DNA of 64,000 bases. It comes from Luteitalea pratensis. GTDB lineage: Bacteria; Acidobacteriota; Vicinamibacteria; Vicinamibacterales; Vicinamibacteraceae. The position numbers and the translations under genes were made by a program. Below, in pieces: positions 1-8,157 of the stretch. The stretch lies in the NCBI RefSeq assembly GCF_001618865.1, contig NZ_CP015136.1:3135001-3199000 (forward strand), read 5' to 3'. How positions within the stretch are numbered: the stretch's first letter is position 1; each line of letters begins with the position of its first letter. The notes beneath the pieces are model-generated. The model saw only the letters and a program-made list of their open reading frames with translations. It ran no database searches and was not told the DNA's origin.

Positions 1-174
1 ACCCCCGAATACCGTGTCGTGCACGAGGCCCGCCTCCGCCGCCACTTCGCTGAAGGCGAAGGCCAGTGCGCCCTCGCCTGTGGGTGGCGCCGGTTCACGT
101 GCCGCGACGACCGCCACCGAGACGCACGCTGCGGCAACCGTCAGACGGCGCAAGCTCACCGAGTGCGTTGGCAT
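1..174 (-). CDS. N-terminus of ASPIC/UnbV-like (CRTAC1) secreted protein, runs off the window
   Basis: An ATG at 174 (read leftwards) opens a frame that continues out of the window. The visible 58 residues are a cationic start, a short hydrophobic stretch (LTVAAACVSVAVVAA, a likely signal peptide) and then FSEVAAEAGLVHDTVFGG. The last stretch resembles the 'F.DVT.EAG..H' opening of ASPIC/UnbV, FG-GAP-containing CRTAC1-like proteins. The gene starts 4 bp after the stop of the TPR gene, so the two are probably one transcript. TPR proteins and ASPIC/UnbV proteins are commonly paired in Acidobacteriota. Only the N-terminus is visible, so the family call is an inference. Confidence 0.55.
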   Translation of the reverse strand, partial: MPTHSVSLRRLTVAAACVSVAVVAAREPAPPTGEGALAFAFSEVAAEAGLVHDTVFGG

Positions 175-178
175 TAGC

Positions 179-1741
179 TTACATGTCCGGAGGCGGCTTG
201 AGGTACGGGGCCAGCCGCGACGCTTCGTCGAAATGTCGCTGCGCGTCGCGGATCTCGCCGCGCGCGCGCAGGGCGAGCGCCAACTGGTAATGCGCCTGGG
301 GGTTGTCGGCCGCGAGGCGTATGGCCTCGCGGAACTGCACGATGGCGCCGTCGAGATCGCTGGCGCGCAAGCGTTCGCGCCCCGCTCCGACGGCGAATGT
401 CGAGGCCTGTGCATCGGCCTTGAGTTGTGAGAGCTGCGTGGCGGTGGCCACGGCCGCGGCGGCGGCGTCGTGATCGCCGTGCTGCTGGAGCGCGCGGGCC
501 AGGCTCAAGTGGGCGTCGGCCGACGAGGGGCGCAAATTGATGGCCGCACGCAGTGCGTCGATGGCCGCCGGCAGGTCGCCACGCTCCTGCAGTACCAGGC
601 CGCGCATATAGTGGGCGTCAGCGAAGGCCGGGTCGATCGTCAGCGCCTTGTCGAACCACTCGGCCGCTTGCGCGGCGCGGCCCGTCTGCCACAGCAGGAC
701 GCCGAGCGTGAACGGCGCCTCGCGCATGGTCACGTCCAGCGCGCACGCCTTGCGCAGCGCCCGCTCGGCCTCGTCGAAGTCGTCTTGCTGCTTCAACGCC
801 ATGCCCAGGTTGTAGAAGGCCTCGGCGCTGGTGGGGGTGTCCACGAGCATCGCCCGGTAGGTCGCCACGGCTGCGGTCAGGTCGCCCCTCTGCAACTGCG
901 ACATGCCGAGGTTGAGCCGCGCCGTGTCCCGCATCGCCGCGTCGCGAGCCAGCACGGACCACAAGTCCTCTGCCTCGCGCCAGTCGCCTTGCTGAACAAG
1001 CGCCAGCGCCAGGCTGTTGCTGATGTCCGGTTGGGCCGGATCGAGCGCGAGTGACCGCCTGTACGCCGTGATGGCACCTTCGACATCACCCAGCGACTGC
1101 CGTGCCACACCGAGCTGCGCATGCGCCGGCGCCAGCGTTGGACGCAATGCGGCAGCGCGCTCCAGATGCGTCAGTGCCTCGGCACCCCGACCCGACTGGC
1201 GTAACGCACGGCCGAGATAGTAGCGGGCCTCCGCATGATCCGGCTGCAGACGCACGGCCTCCGCGAGGGGTTCGACGGCACGCTGAGGCTGCTTGACCCA
1301 CCAGCGGGTGGCTCCGAGGTGATACTGCGCGTCGAAGTTTCCCGGATCCGCCGCGATGGCACGTTCGAATGTGGCCAGCGCCTCTTCTGTCTGGCCACTG
1401 CGCCCAAGCGCGAAGCCCAGCCGGTCGAGGGCGGCTGCGTCGCGGGGGAGTCGGTCGACGGCTTCGCGGTAGTGCGCGATGGCGTCCGAGAGCCGTCCCT
1501 CCTGTTCGTCGACGGCTCCGAGAAGAAGGTGGGCATGCCCAGCTGCGGCCTGGCTCCTCGTCAGGGGCTCGAGCATGGCGCGCGCGGCCCCATACTGACC
1601 TGCCGCTGCCAGCTTACGAGCGTCCGCCAGGACCTCGCGATCGGACGCGGGCTGTGCGAGCGCGACTCCGCGTGCGCACAGCAGGAGTAGCACGCCAACC
1701 GTCGTTCCGTGGCCGCAGATCATCTGCCGCCATCGCGCCAT
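179..1741 (-). CDS. Secreted tetratricopeptide-repeat protein
   Basis: This 520-residue protein has an N-terminal signal peptide (hydrophobic stretch about residues 12-28, ending near ALAQP). Almost all the rest is TPR helices: repeats with the A..hY..A....P signature are visible from about residue 35 to 510 (for example AIAHYREAVDRLPRDAAALD and AEWFDKALTIDPAFADAH). It is probably a periplasmic or secreted scaffold that mediates protein-protein contacts. No catalytic domain is visible. It lies just upstream of the ASPIC/UnbV-like gene with a 4-bp gap, so the two are likely co-expressed. Confidence 0.9.
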   Translation of the reverse strand: MARWRQMICGHGTTVGVLLLLCARGVALAQPASDREVLADARKLAAAGQYGAARAMLEPLTRSQAAAGHAHLLLGAVDEQEGRLSDAIAHYREAVDRLPRDAAALDRLGFALGRSGQTEEALATFERAIAADPGNFDAQYHLGATRWWVKQPQRAVEPLAEAVRLQPDHAEARYYLGRALRQSGRGAEALTHLERAAALRPTLAPAHAQLGVARQSLGDVEGAITAYRRSLALDPAQPDISNSLALALVQQGDWREAEDLWSVLARDAAMRDTARLNLGMSQLQRGDLTAAVATYRAMLVDTPTSAEAFYNLGMALKQQDDFDEAERALRKACALDVTMREAPFTLGVLLWQTGRAAQAAEWFDKALTIDPAFADAHYMRGLVLQERGDLPAAIDALRAAINLRPSSADAHLSLARALQQHGDHDAAAAAVATATQLSQLKADAQASTFAVGAGRERLRASDLDGAIVQFREAIRLAADNPQAHYQLALALRARGEIRDAQRHFDEASRLAPYLKPPPDM

Positions 1742-2570
1742 GCCGGCATCTTAAACCGTGAGGCACCAACTGGGCGTGATCCGAGCGCGCGCGGACAGCT
1801 TGGTGAACATGAATAGACAGCGCGTCGCGCTCATTGAGGCCCGCGTGCGGGAGCAGATCGGAGCGCCGGCGAGCGCCGGTTCGCTGCCGAAGCGCAGCGG
1901 CGCGCTTGCAAGGGGGTACGCGTTCGAGCGAGCTCTACAAGGAACGCGCCCGTTCTCGTGCGCTGGATCGTAGGAACGACGGAACTGTCCGAACGATGGG
2001 TGCCGATACCCCCAGGTATCGATACCCCCAGCTCGAAGCGTACCCCCCAGAAATACTCCCACGCCTTCGTGGACGGCGGGCGGTTCGGGAGGCGAGTGGA
2101 GCGCGCCGCGCGCCGGTAGTGGGCCGATTTGCTCAGCGTGTTCCACGTTGAAGGGCTGGACGCCCATGGACTGCCATGGACGGCGATAGACCGCTGTGGA
2201 TGAATAGTGGAGGCGGCGGGAGCCGAATGGCACACCGTAACTCGCGTGCTGATAGCGGCTTGAGCAACGTGGACAGCTTGGTTGCGACAAACGTGCTGGG
2301 CATTGCAGAGGCCTTCGTAGCGCCGAGCGCTTGCAAGTCGTGACGCTCAGGGACAGGGCTGTGATGGCATAGGCGACCGACCCGCGGCACGTGTCGGCCG
2401 CCTTGGAGTCGTGCGGGTGGCGCGCCTGAACGGATGCGCCGAGGTATTCCTGGCTTTGATCGGCGCTGCTGCCGCGTGGCTGGGCTGGACGGTCCGCTCC
2501 GCATCCGGGTCGTGGCGCGATCCGCGGCGACCATGGCTCCTCCAGCCAGAATGAGGCTAGAGTCCTGACG
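1742..2570. other. 829-bp intergenic region with repeat debris, no gene recognised
   Basis: No frame here has a recognisable protein family. The region holds one copy of a dispersed repeat (1911-2037, listed separately). Near 2205-2222 there is a TGGAGGCGGCGGGA stretch like the T-arm side of some tRNA/tmRNA 3' ends, but without the rest of a tRNA. It may be a remnant of an integration site; this is weakly supported. Confidence 0.4.
1911..2037. repeat. Dispersed repeat R3a, copy 1
   Basis: This segment is homologous to 43605-43730. Both share a TACGCGTTCGAGCGAG block, then CTACAAG, then TTCTCGTG.GCTGGATC, and end with GGGTGCCGATACCCCCAGG followed by a second ATCGATAC..CCCAG unit. The two copies are diverged and contain small indels. 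No protein is encoded consistently in both copies. The function is unknown; an integration-site remnant is one possibility. Confidence 0.6.
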
Positions 2571-3407
2571 ATGATCCCACCCTATGCCATCGGTGTGTGC
2601 AGTTGGTCGTTGCAAGTCACGAGCGTGCCTGAGCTACGCGGTTTCCTGAACGAGCTCGGCGTGAACGTGATCCAGATGGCCTGCGGAGATCCGCACCACG
2701 CGTCGTGGAACGAGGGCGACGACCTGCCGGCGGCGGCGCTCGCCGCCGGCTTCGACATCCACGCGGCGATGGTCGGGTTCCCGGGCGAGGATTACAGGAC
2801 GCCGCAGACGATCAAGGAGACAGGCGGCTTCGGCGATCCGGCGACGCGTGCGGCGCGGCTCGAGACACTGAAGTGGGCGCTGGTGCGCACGACCGCGCTG
2901 GGTGTCGACCGCCTGACGATGCACGGCGGCTTCATCCCCGACCCCGACGACGATGGGCGGAAGGCCTTCCTTGACACGCTCGGCGAGGCCTCGGCGCTCG
3001 CGAAGGCGCACAGGGTCACCCTCGGCCTCGAGACTGGCCAGGAGACGGCTGGCCTGCTGCGTCGCACGCTTGACGACCTGAAGTGCGACAACGTGAAGGT
3101 CAACTTCGACCCCGCCAACATGCTGCTCTACGACATGGGCGATCCGATCAGTGCCGTCGAGATCCTCGGACCCGACATCGCGACCGTCCACTGCAAGGAC
3201 GCCTTTCGCCCGACGACGCCAGGGGACTGGGGCCAGGAGGTGCCGCTCGGCGAGGGCGCCGTGAACATGGCGCTGTTCATCGAGACGCTGAAGAAGGTGG
3301 GCTACGTCGGGCCGCTCGTGATCGAGCGCGAGGTGGGCAACCAGCCGGAGCGGCTCGCCGACTGCGCGCACGGGATCCGCGTCCTGCGCGACATCCTCGA
3401 GGGGTAG
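2571..3407 (+). CDS. Sugar phosphate isomerase/epimerase family TIM-barrel protein
   Basis: This 278-residue protein belongs to the xylose isomerase-like / AP-endonuclease-2 TIM-barrel superfamily, which isomerises or epimerises small sugars with a divalent metal. The expected metal-site residues are present: Glu154 in GLETGQE, Asp180 in NFDPANM, His207 in HCKDAF and Glu252 in VIEREVG. The length is typical. No signal peptide is seen, so it is probably cytoplasmic. It ends 3 bp before the SUMF1-domain gene, which suggests an operon. The substrate cannot be read from the sequence. Confidence 0.88.
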   Translation: MIPPYAIGVCSWSLQVTSVPELRGFLNELGVNVIQMACGDPHHASWNEGDDLPAAALAAGFDIHAAMVGFPGEDYRTPQTIKETGGFGDPATRAARLETLKWALVRTTALGVDRLTMHGGFIPDPDDDGRKAFLDTLGEASALAKAHRVTLGLETGQETAGLLRRTLDDLKCDNVKVNFDPANMLLYDMGDPISAVEILGPDIATVHCKDAFRPTTPGDWGQEVPLGEGAVNMALFIETLKKVGYVGPLVIEREVGNQPERLADCAHGIRVLRDILEG

Positions 3408-3410
3408 GGC

Positions 3411-4097
3411 ATGGCCCTCGACGAGGTCTTCGCTCGCATCCCCGAAGGCTGGTTTGAGATGGGCAGCGACGAGGGCCCCGCCGAGGAGCGACCGGTGCAC
3501 CGGGTGTGGGTCGAGGCGTTCGACTTCGCGGTGTACCCGGTGACCTGCGTTGCCTACGCGCTGTTTCTGCGCGCCAGCGGCCACGCCCCCCCGCGCGACT
3601 GGACGCTCTTGTCCACGATTCCCGATCGTCCCGTGGTCGGCGTGAGCTGGTTCGACTGCCAGGCCTACTGCCGGTGGCGTGCGTCCGAAGGCTCGCCGGT
3701 GCGGCTGCCGTCCGAAGCGGAATGGGAGCGCGCCGCGCGGGGCGGGATCGATGGGCAGATGTATCCGTGGGGCAACGCGATCCCCGCGTGGATCCCGGAG
3801 GGCGGCCGCGGCCCGCTGGAGGCACCGTGGCCGGTCACGCTGGGAGAGCCGAATCCGTTCGGGCTGTTCGGCATCGCCGCGAACGTGCACGAGTGGTGCG
3901 CGGACTGGTACGCGTCCGATTACTATCGCGTCTCCGCCTCCGACCAGCCAGCCGGGCCGGAGGACGGTGTCCGCCGCGCATCGCGAGGCGGGTCATGGCG
4001 GCACGCGGTCACCATGAGCCGCTGCGCCGCGCGGAGCCGGCTCGATCCGTCCTACCGGTATACGGATTACGGCTTCCGTGTCGCTCGGCAGCGGTAG
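3411..4097 (+). CDS. FGE-sulfatase (SUMF1) domain protein
   Basis: This 228-residue protein is almost entirely one formylglycine-generating-enzyme-like fold. Visible motifs in order are the MGSD turn (17-20), VYPVT (41-45), RLPSEAEWERAARGG (98-112), YPWGN (118-122), NVHEWCADWY (158-167), RASRGGSW (189-196) and the terminal YGFRVAR. Several cysteines occur, but the two-cysteine copper site of true FGE is not evident, so it may be a non-catalytic or divergent SUMF1-domain protein. There is no signal peptide. It is translationally close (3-bp gap) to the upstream TIM-barrel gene. A second, broken SUMF1 gene lies at 4819-5202. Confidence 0.85.
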   Translation: MALDEVFARIPEGWFEMGSDEGPAEERPVHRVWVEAFDFAVYPVTCVAYALFLRASGHAPPRDWTLLSTIPDRPVVGVSWFDCQAYCRWRASEGSPVRLPSEAEWERAARGGIDGQMYPWGNAIPAWIPEGGRGPLEAPWPVTLGEPNPFGLFGIAANVHEWCADWYASDYYRVSASDQPAGPEDGVRRASRGGSWRHAVTMSRCAARSRLDPSYRYTDYGFRVARQR

Positions 4098-4287
4098 AGG
4101 GTCAGCCGAAGGTGTCGGCCCGGCTCCACGAAGGTGCCTAATGCGCTGCCCGATCGACACTGTTCACATCTCCGTTGCTTGTCGTCGTCGCTGGCGGCAG
4201 CACGGTCTCGCAGCGGTGAGCAGGCGCGACTGCCGTGCCCCCTTGCCAGGCACGCCCCACCCCTCCACGATCCAGCCCAGGCCGTAG

Positions 4288-4775
4288 TTGTGGTTGAAGC
4301 ACTTCACGGTGGTGCAATGGGATCAGCGCGGCGCCGGCAGAACATTCGGAAAGAACCCGGATGCGCCGCAGACCATCACGGTCGCGCGCATGACGCAAGA
4401 CGGTATCGAGCTCGCCGACTTGTTGCGCAAGCAACTGCCGAAGGACACGATCATTCTCGTCGGCCACTCGTGGGATCGATCCTTGGCGTCCACATGGCGA
4501 AGGCGCGGCCCGACCTCTTCGACCCGTTCGTTGGCACGGGCCAGGTGGCCGACCCGGCGACGAGCGACGCCGTGGCGTATGGGGAACTGTTGACGAAGGC
4601 GGAGATGCTCAAGGATGCGCGCGCCGGTCGGGAGCTGCGCGAGGTTGGCCCGCCCCCATATCCTGACGGCCGTGGGTATCGCGTGCAGCGCAAGTGGTCG
4701 AATTTGTTCGAGGGCGCGGACGGGTTCATCTTTTCCATGGTCGGCCTCGCCCTCGCTGCGCCGGGTTGCTGTCAC
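4288..4775 (+). pseudogene. Alpha/beta-hydrolase (proline iminopeptidase-like) remnant
   Basis: The first frame encodes HFTVVQWDQRGAGRTFGKN... up to ILVGHSW, the usual strand leading to the nucleophile elbow. The reading then moves by one base near 4470: restoring one G in the TGGG run gives GHSWGSILGVHMAKARPDLF in the next frame. Homology continues to FEGADGFIFSMVGLALAAPG near 4775 and then stops. The N-terminal oxyanion region (HGGPG-type) and the C-terminal His part are missing. The gene is therefore truncated at both ends and frameshifted, and is not expected to be functional. Confidence 0.75.
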
Positions 4776-4818
4776 CATTCGACCTCTGGCCGCCGGGGCA
4801 GTCGCGTGGAGGACCTCG

Positions 4819-5202
4819 ATGTCCAGTGGTTCGAGCCGGCGCTTGCAGCTTGCGGTCGTCCTCGGTCTGTGCGCAACCGGCATGGCCTTGGCGCAGCGAA
4901 CACCCAACGCGGGCATGTCCGCCGGGCTTCCCGCAGCCGGTAGCGTTCATCAAGGACTGCCCCGAATGCCCGGAAATGCTGGAGGTGCCAGTCGGGCAGT
5001 TCCTGATGGGCTCGCCGCCAGGAGAGCCCGATCGGGACGACGATGAGGGTCCGCAACACACGGTCACGATCGCCAGGCCATTTGCCGCCGGCAGGTACGA
5101 GGTCACGTTCGACGAGTGGGACGCGTGCGTGGCCGGAGGTGGCTGCGCCGGAGCGGCGGACGACGGCTGGGGACGCGGCCGGCGGCCCGTGATCCGCGTG
5201 AG
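4819..5202 (+). pseudogene. Truncated, frameshifted secreted SUMF1-domain gene
   Basis: An ATG at 4819 with a GGAGG ribosome site opens a signal peptide (LQLAVVLGLCATGMALAQ). About 40 codons later the homology moves to another frame: MLEVPVGQFLMGSPPGEPDR, then DDDEGPQHTVTIARPFAAG, then YEVTFDEWDACVAGG. This is the N-terminal third of an FGE-like protein. It ends abruptly where it meets the stop of the opposing small lipoprotein gene at 5203. The rest of the SUMF1 fold is missing. It is unlike a simple copy of the intact SUMF1 gene at 3411, because it carries a signal peptide. Confidence 0.75.
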
Positions 5203-5373
5203 CTACTTCTTCACGTCTTTTGCGACGTCCTTCGCTGCGTCCTTTGTCTTGTCGACGGCCTTGTCGACCTTCTCTCCAGCCTTCTCAGCTGGGCCCTTTT
5301 CCGGACACGCACTGGTAGCGACCGCGACCGCTGACAGAGCAAGGACGACGATGATGTTGCGGATGATCTTCAT
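5203..5373 (-). CDS. Small Lys/Asp-rich lipoprotein
   Basis: This 56-residue protein begins MKIIRNIIVVLALSAVAV and has a lipobox-like ATSAC ending at Cys23. The mature part is only about 33 residues and is built of heptad-like charged repeats (EKAGEKVDKAVDKTKDAAKD). It resembles small entericidin-like or LEA-like lipoproteins, and an amphipathic helix is likely. An alternative ATG three codons upstream (5382, MSAMKII) is equally possible. It lies on the same strand as the two hydrophilic small genes upstream. No specific function can be assigned. Confidence 0.65.
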   Translation of the reverse strand: MKIIRNIIVVLALSAVAVATSACPEKGPAEKAGEKVDKAVDKTKDAAKDVAKDVKK

Positions 5374-5446
5374 GGCGCTCATTTTGCGTTGCGGCCTCCT
5401 GGCGGCTCCGCGAGGGAGTCCGCCATCAGCACTACACGGGCGATTG

Positions 5447-5728
5447 TCAGAAGCCAGAACCTTCTTTGGCGAGCTTCGCCTCGCGCTCATATTCCGCTGC
5501 GTCGTCGGTGCTGGCAGGCAGGTCGCCAGAATCGGCGGGTAGCTGAATTGGCTGCCCCTCCGACTCCATGTTCTTCTCCTGGTCCCGCTGCGTGCCCTGG
5601 GGCTTGCTCGCAGGGCTCGTTGGGTCCGGACTGCACGCATCTGTGGGTTCAGCTGTCCCGGCATGACCTTCTCCGGCGGCGCTCAAGGGCTGGCCTTCGT
5701 CGTGTATTTCGGAGTTCGAGTCAATCAT
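5447..5728 (-). CDS. Small acidic hydrophilic protein, unknown function
   Basis: This 93-residue protein has no membrane segment, no signal peptide and almost no aromatic residues. It is rich in Glu, Asp, Ser, Pro and Gln, so it is probably disordered. Its ATG overlaps the stop of the upstream gene in an ATGA arrangement, which supports both being real and translationally coupled. No family is recognised. Such proteins sometimes accompany stress-response genes, but nothing here proves that. Confidence 0.5.
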   Translation of the reverse strand: MIDSNSEIHDEGQPLSAAGEGHAGTAEPTDACSPDPTSPASKPQGTQRDQEKNMESEGQPIQLPADSGDLPASTDDAAEYEREAKLAKEGSGF

Positions 5729-6048
5729 GCAAGTTCTCCTCGACTATTCGATTGCGGTACAGGTGTAGCGAATACCCACTCGCGGCCGTCTTCCGCGTTC
5801 TGTTCCATCTCTTTCAGCTCAGCGATCCCTTCCGAGCTCTCCGAGTCGTTCTCCTTGGACGCCATCTCGGTTGGGACGTCGCCCTCGGAACCACTCGGCA
5901 GCGACCTGGGAACAAAGTCGCCGGGCACCGGGTGTTCTGTGGGCAAATCATCGATGTCGTGAGTAGGCACGCGCTCGTTGCCGGTGGCGACGTGCCCCTT
6001 GTCCTCATCGCGCGCGTCGAACTTTCGAGCTGCGTCTTGCCGATCCAT
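5725..6048 (-). CDS. Small acidic hydrophilic protein, unknown function
   Basis: The chosen start is the ATG at 6048 (MDRQDAARKFDARD...), because a GGAGG ribosome site lies about 6 bp upstream; this gives 107 residues. The protein is highly charged, rich in Asp and Glu, and without hydrophobic segments. A possible start at 6075 is not preceded by a ribosome site. The stop overlaps the next start (ATGA at 5725-5728), suggesting a two-gene operon of small soluble, probably disordered proteins. No family recognised. Confidence 0.55.
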   Translation of the reverse strand: MDRQDAARKFDARDEDKGHVATGNERVPTHDIDDLPTEHPVPGDFVPRSLPSGSEGDVPTEMASKENDSESSEGIAELKEMEQNAEDGREWVFATPVPQSNSRGELA

Positions 6049-6454
6049 GGAGTGCCTCCGCCTTGGCCGGAGCACGTCTCGTGCCGACGCCCCATGCGGG
6101 AAGCCGCTGAGGCCGCCGCGACCGAGTCCTAGTCAAGGAGTCGTTCTTGCAGCCGGGCGGCGGAGCGCCACGGCAGTCGGCTGGAGTCGCTCGAGGCGGT
6201 CAACAGAGAGGCACGGATGGGACGACGGGATCGCCATCGACGCGGGAGCGCCCATGGCGCGGCGACCGCTGGGACGTGCGTGTTGAGCCGGGCGGTGCTG
6301 TCAGGGCCGACGCCGGCGTGCCTGTCAAATGGCTAGCCAGCGTGGGCGGACGGGCAGCAGCCCACTGGATCTTGGCCGGGTGCTCCGAGACGCCCTGATC
6401 GTCTCGATGTGGTGTGTGCTGGCGGCGTGCCATCGCCACGCCCGGATCGTGACG
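6049..6454. other. 406-bp intergenic region, nothing recognised
   Basis: It holds the ribosome site and presumably the promoter of the leftward small-gene pair, and the downstream end of the kelch gene. No RNA gene, repeat or conserved protein fragment was seen. Confidence 0.4.
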
Positions 6455-7693
6455 CTACACGACGGTGACCGTCGTCGACACTGACACGCCGTCGGGCCCG
6501 GTGGCCGTAATCGGCAGGGATGCAGGCACGGGCATCGGCAGCACCTGCGGAACCGGAAACTGCGTCGACCCGGTCAACAGCATCGGCGGGATCATCAGCT
6601 GCCTGACTCCCAGGCAGTCGACGACCGCGACGACGGGAGTGGTAAGCGGCCCCGCCAGACTGACCGTGACGGTGAGACTACCGCCTCGCATCACCGGGTC
6701 CGGCGCGGCCGTCACCGAGCCAAGGATACCGGTCACAGGACCACCGCCGCCGGGCCCGCCTGGGCTCGTGACGTCGGCGTGTTCCCAGGTGTCGCCTTTC
6801 ACCGAGGTTGCCGCCCCCGTGCTCTCGGGCGGCACGGTGACGCCACCAAAGAGCACGACGCACCCGCGCCCACTATCGAACGCCATCGCGTGACCGAGTC
6901 GGGGCCCCACCCCCATATCCTGTCGCGCCGTCCAATGGGTGCCGTTCCATTCCCAGGTGAGGCCGAACAGCTCGCGGGGTGCCGAGCCCGCAGACGTGGT
7001 GATGCCACCGAACAGGGTCGATACCTTGCTTCGAAACACCATGGCGGCGCCGACGGCGCCGCGCGGTCCGACGTCTTCGACGTGACGCCATGAGGTCCCG
7101 TCCCATTCCCACGTGTCCGAGAACGCCGCACCGGTTCCTGCGCCGCCGAACAGCACCGTGCGGTGTCGAACCCGGTCGTAAGTCATAACGTGGCCACTCC
7201 GCGGTGGAGGACCGGAGTCTTCGACCTGCGACCAGTCCTCGCCGTCCCATTCCCACGTGTCTTCTAACGGCGCGCCACCACCTGACGGCTGACCGCCGAA
7301 GAGAACGACGCGGCCGCGAGCGGCATCGAACGCTGTTGCGTGGAAGGCGCGCGCAGCTGGACCGGCGTTCTGCATCTGGGTCCAGGCGCTGCCGTCCCAC
7401 TCCCAGGTGTCGTTCAGGTCGGCGCCGCCTGAATTACCGCCGAAGAGCACGGTCCGATTGCGTATGGAGTCGTACGCCATCGAGTGGCCGCCGCGCGGTC
7501 CCGGCCCCAGGTCCTCGACCTGCGTCCAGTCCGATCCGTCCCAGTCCCAGGTGTCGTTGAACAGGTGACCGGCGAGCGAATCACCGCCAAACAACAGTAC
7601 CCGCCGGCGGGCCGCATCGTAGGCCATGGCGTGCGCGTACCGCGGCCTCGGGCCGATATCCTGCTTCTGCGTCCACAACAGCTTGGCCATCAC
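6455..7693 (-). CDS. Kelch-repeat beta-propeller protein with C-terminal Ig-like domain
   Basis: In this 412-residue protein, at least six kelch-type units follow one another from residue 5 to about 290. Each has the pattern G.GP.PR..H.MAYD..R.R.VLFGG followed by .DTWEWDG..W.Q. A proline/glycine linker (about 295-310) leads to a C-terminal beta-rich segment (about 310-412) resembling a bacterial Ig-like or exposed surface domain. No signal peptide is obvious at the chosen start (MMAKLLWTQKQ), so an unrecognised export route or a cytoplasmic location is possible. Proteins of this type usually bind ligands or partners rather than catalyse. Confidence 0.85.
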   Translation of the reverse strand: MMAKLLWTQKQDIGPRPRYAHAMAYDAARRRVLLFGGDSLAGHLFNDTWDWDGSDWTQVEDLGPGPRGGHSMAYDSIRNRTVLFGGNSGGADLNDTWEWDGSAWTQMQNAGPAARAFHATAFDAARGRVVLFGGQPSGGGAPLEDTWEWDGEDWSQVEDSGPPPRSGHVMTYDRVRHRTVLFGGAGTGAAFSDTWEWDGTSWRHVEDVGPRGAVGAAMVFRSKVSTLFGGITTSAGSAPRELFGLTWEWNGTHWTARQDMGVGPRLGHAMAFDSGRGCVVLFGGVTVPPESTGAATSVKGDTWEHADVTSPGGPGGGGPVTGILGSVTAAPDPVMRGGSLTVTVSLAGPLTTPVVAVVDCLGVRQLMIPPMLLTGSTQFPVPQVLPMPVPASLPITATGPDGVSVSTTVTVV

Positions 7694-7755
7694 GACCTCA
7701 GAGGGCGAGCTCCAGAATCGGAGACGGCGATTCTACAGTCATGACGCCGCCGTGT

Positions 7756-8085
7756 GGCGTTCGTGCACGGCTCTGGGCGCCGTCGATGGGCCGGCTGTGA
7801 CGCCGCTAGAGCGTCGCCTGACCACGCCGCATGATCGTGCGATGAAGTCGCAGGTTCACCCGAAGTACAAGACGCACTATCGGGTGGGCAATTGGCAGGT
7901 GTACGAGCGCGCCCTGGTCAGGCGGGGCGAAGTCAGTTGCTCGACGTCGCGACGCACAACCTCCCGGCCACAGGACCGCTGCATCTGATCGTCGACAGCA
8001 CAGGACTTTCAGTGGTGGGCGAAGCGCGGGCCACGCGAAACATCGCGGCAGGCCAAGCTGGGAAAGGCCATGCGGGACTCTCGGT
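7756..8085 (+). mobile_element. IS5-family remnant R1-a (left end plus transposase pieces)
   Basis: It starts with GGCGTTCGTGCACGGCT, a variant of the shared terminal repeat. From 7842 the transposase N-terminus is readable: MKSQVHPKYKTHYRVGNWQV, then YERALVRRGEVS, typical of IS5 (IS903-like, DDE_Tnp_1_5). After about 7940 the frame changes and the sequence jumps to ATGPLHLIVDSTGLSVVGEA, the first catalytic-Asp region, then decays. The right end is missing. This is a non-functional fragment. Confidence 0.75.
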
Positions 8086-8157
8086 TGGTCCGGTCCGCGC
8101 CGCCGACGAGCGGCGCTCATCGTGCTGCCTGAGGTACTCTTCTGACCAGATGAGCGA

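Noticed and set aside
2205-2225. TGGAGGCGGCGGGA as the end of a tRNA or tmRNA gene
   Set aside because: No complete cloverleaf or CCA end could be found around it; kept only as a possible integration scrap.
3411-5202. Tandem duplication of the SUMF1 gene
   Set aside because: The second copy has a signal peptide and different sequence around the shared motifs, so it is a separate family member rather than a recent duplicate.
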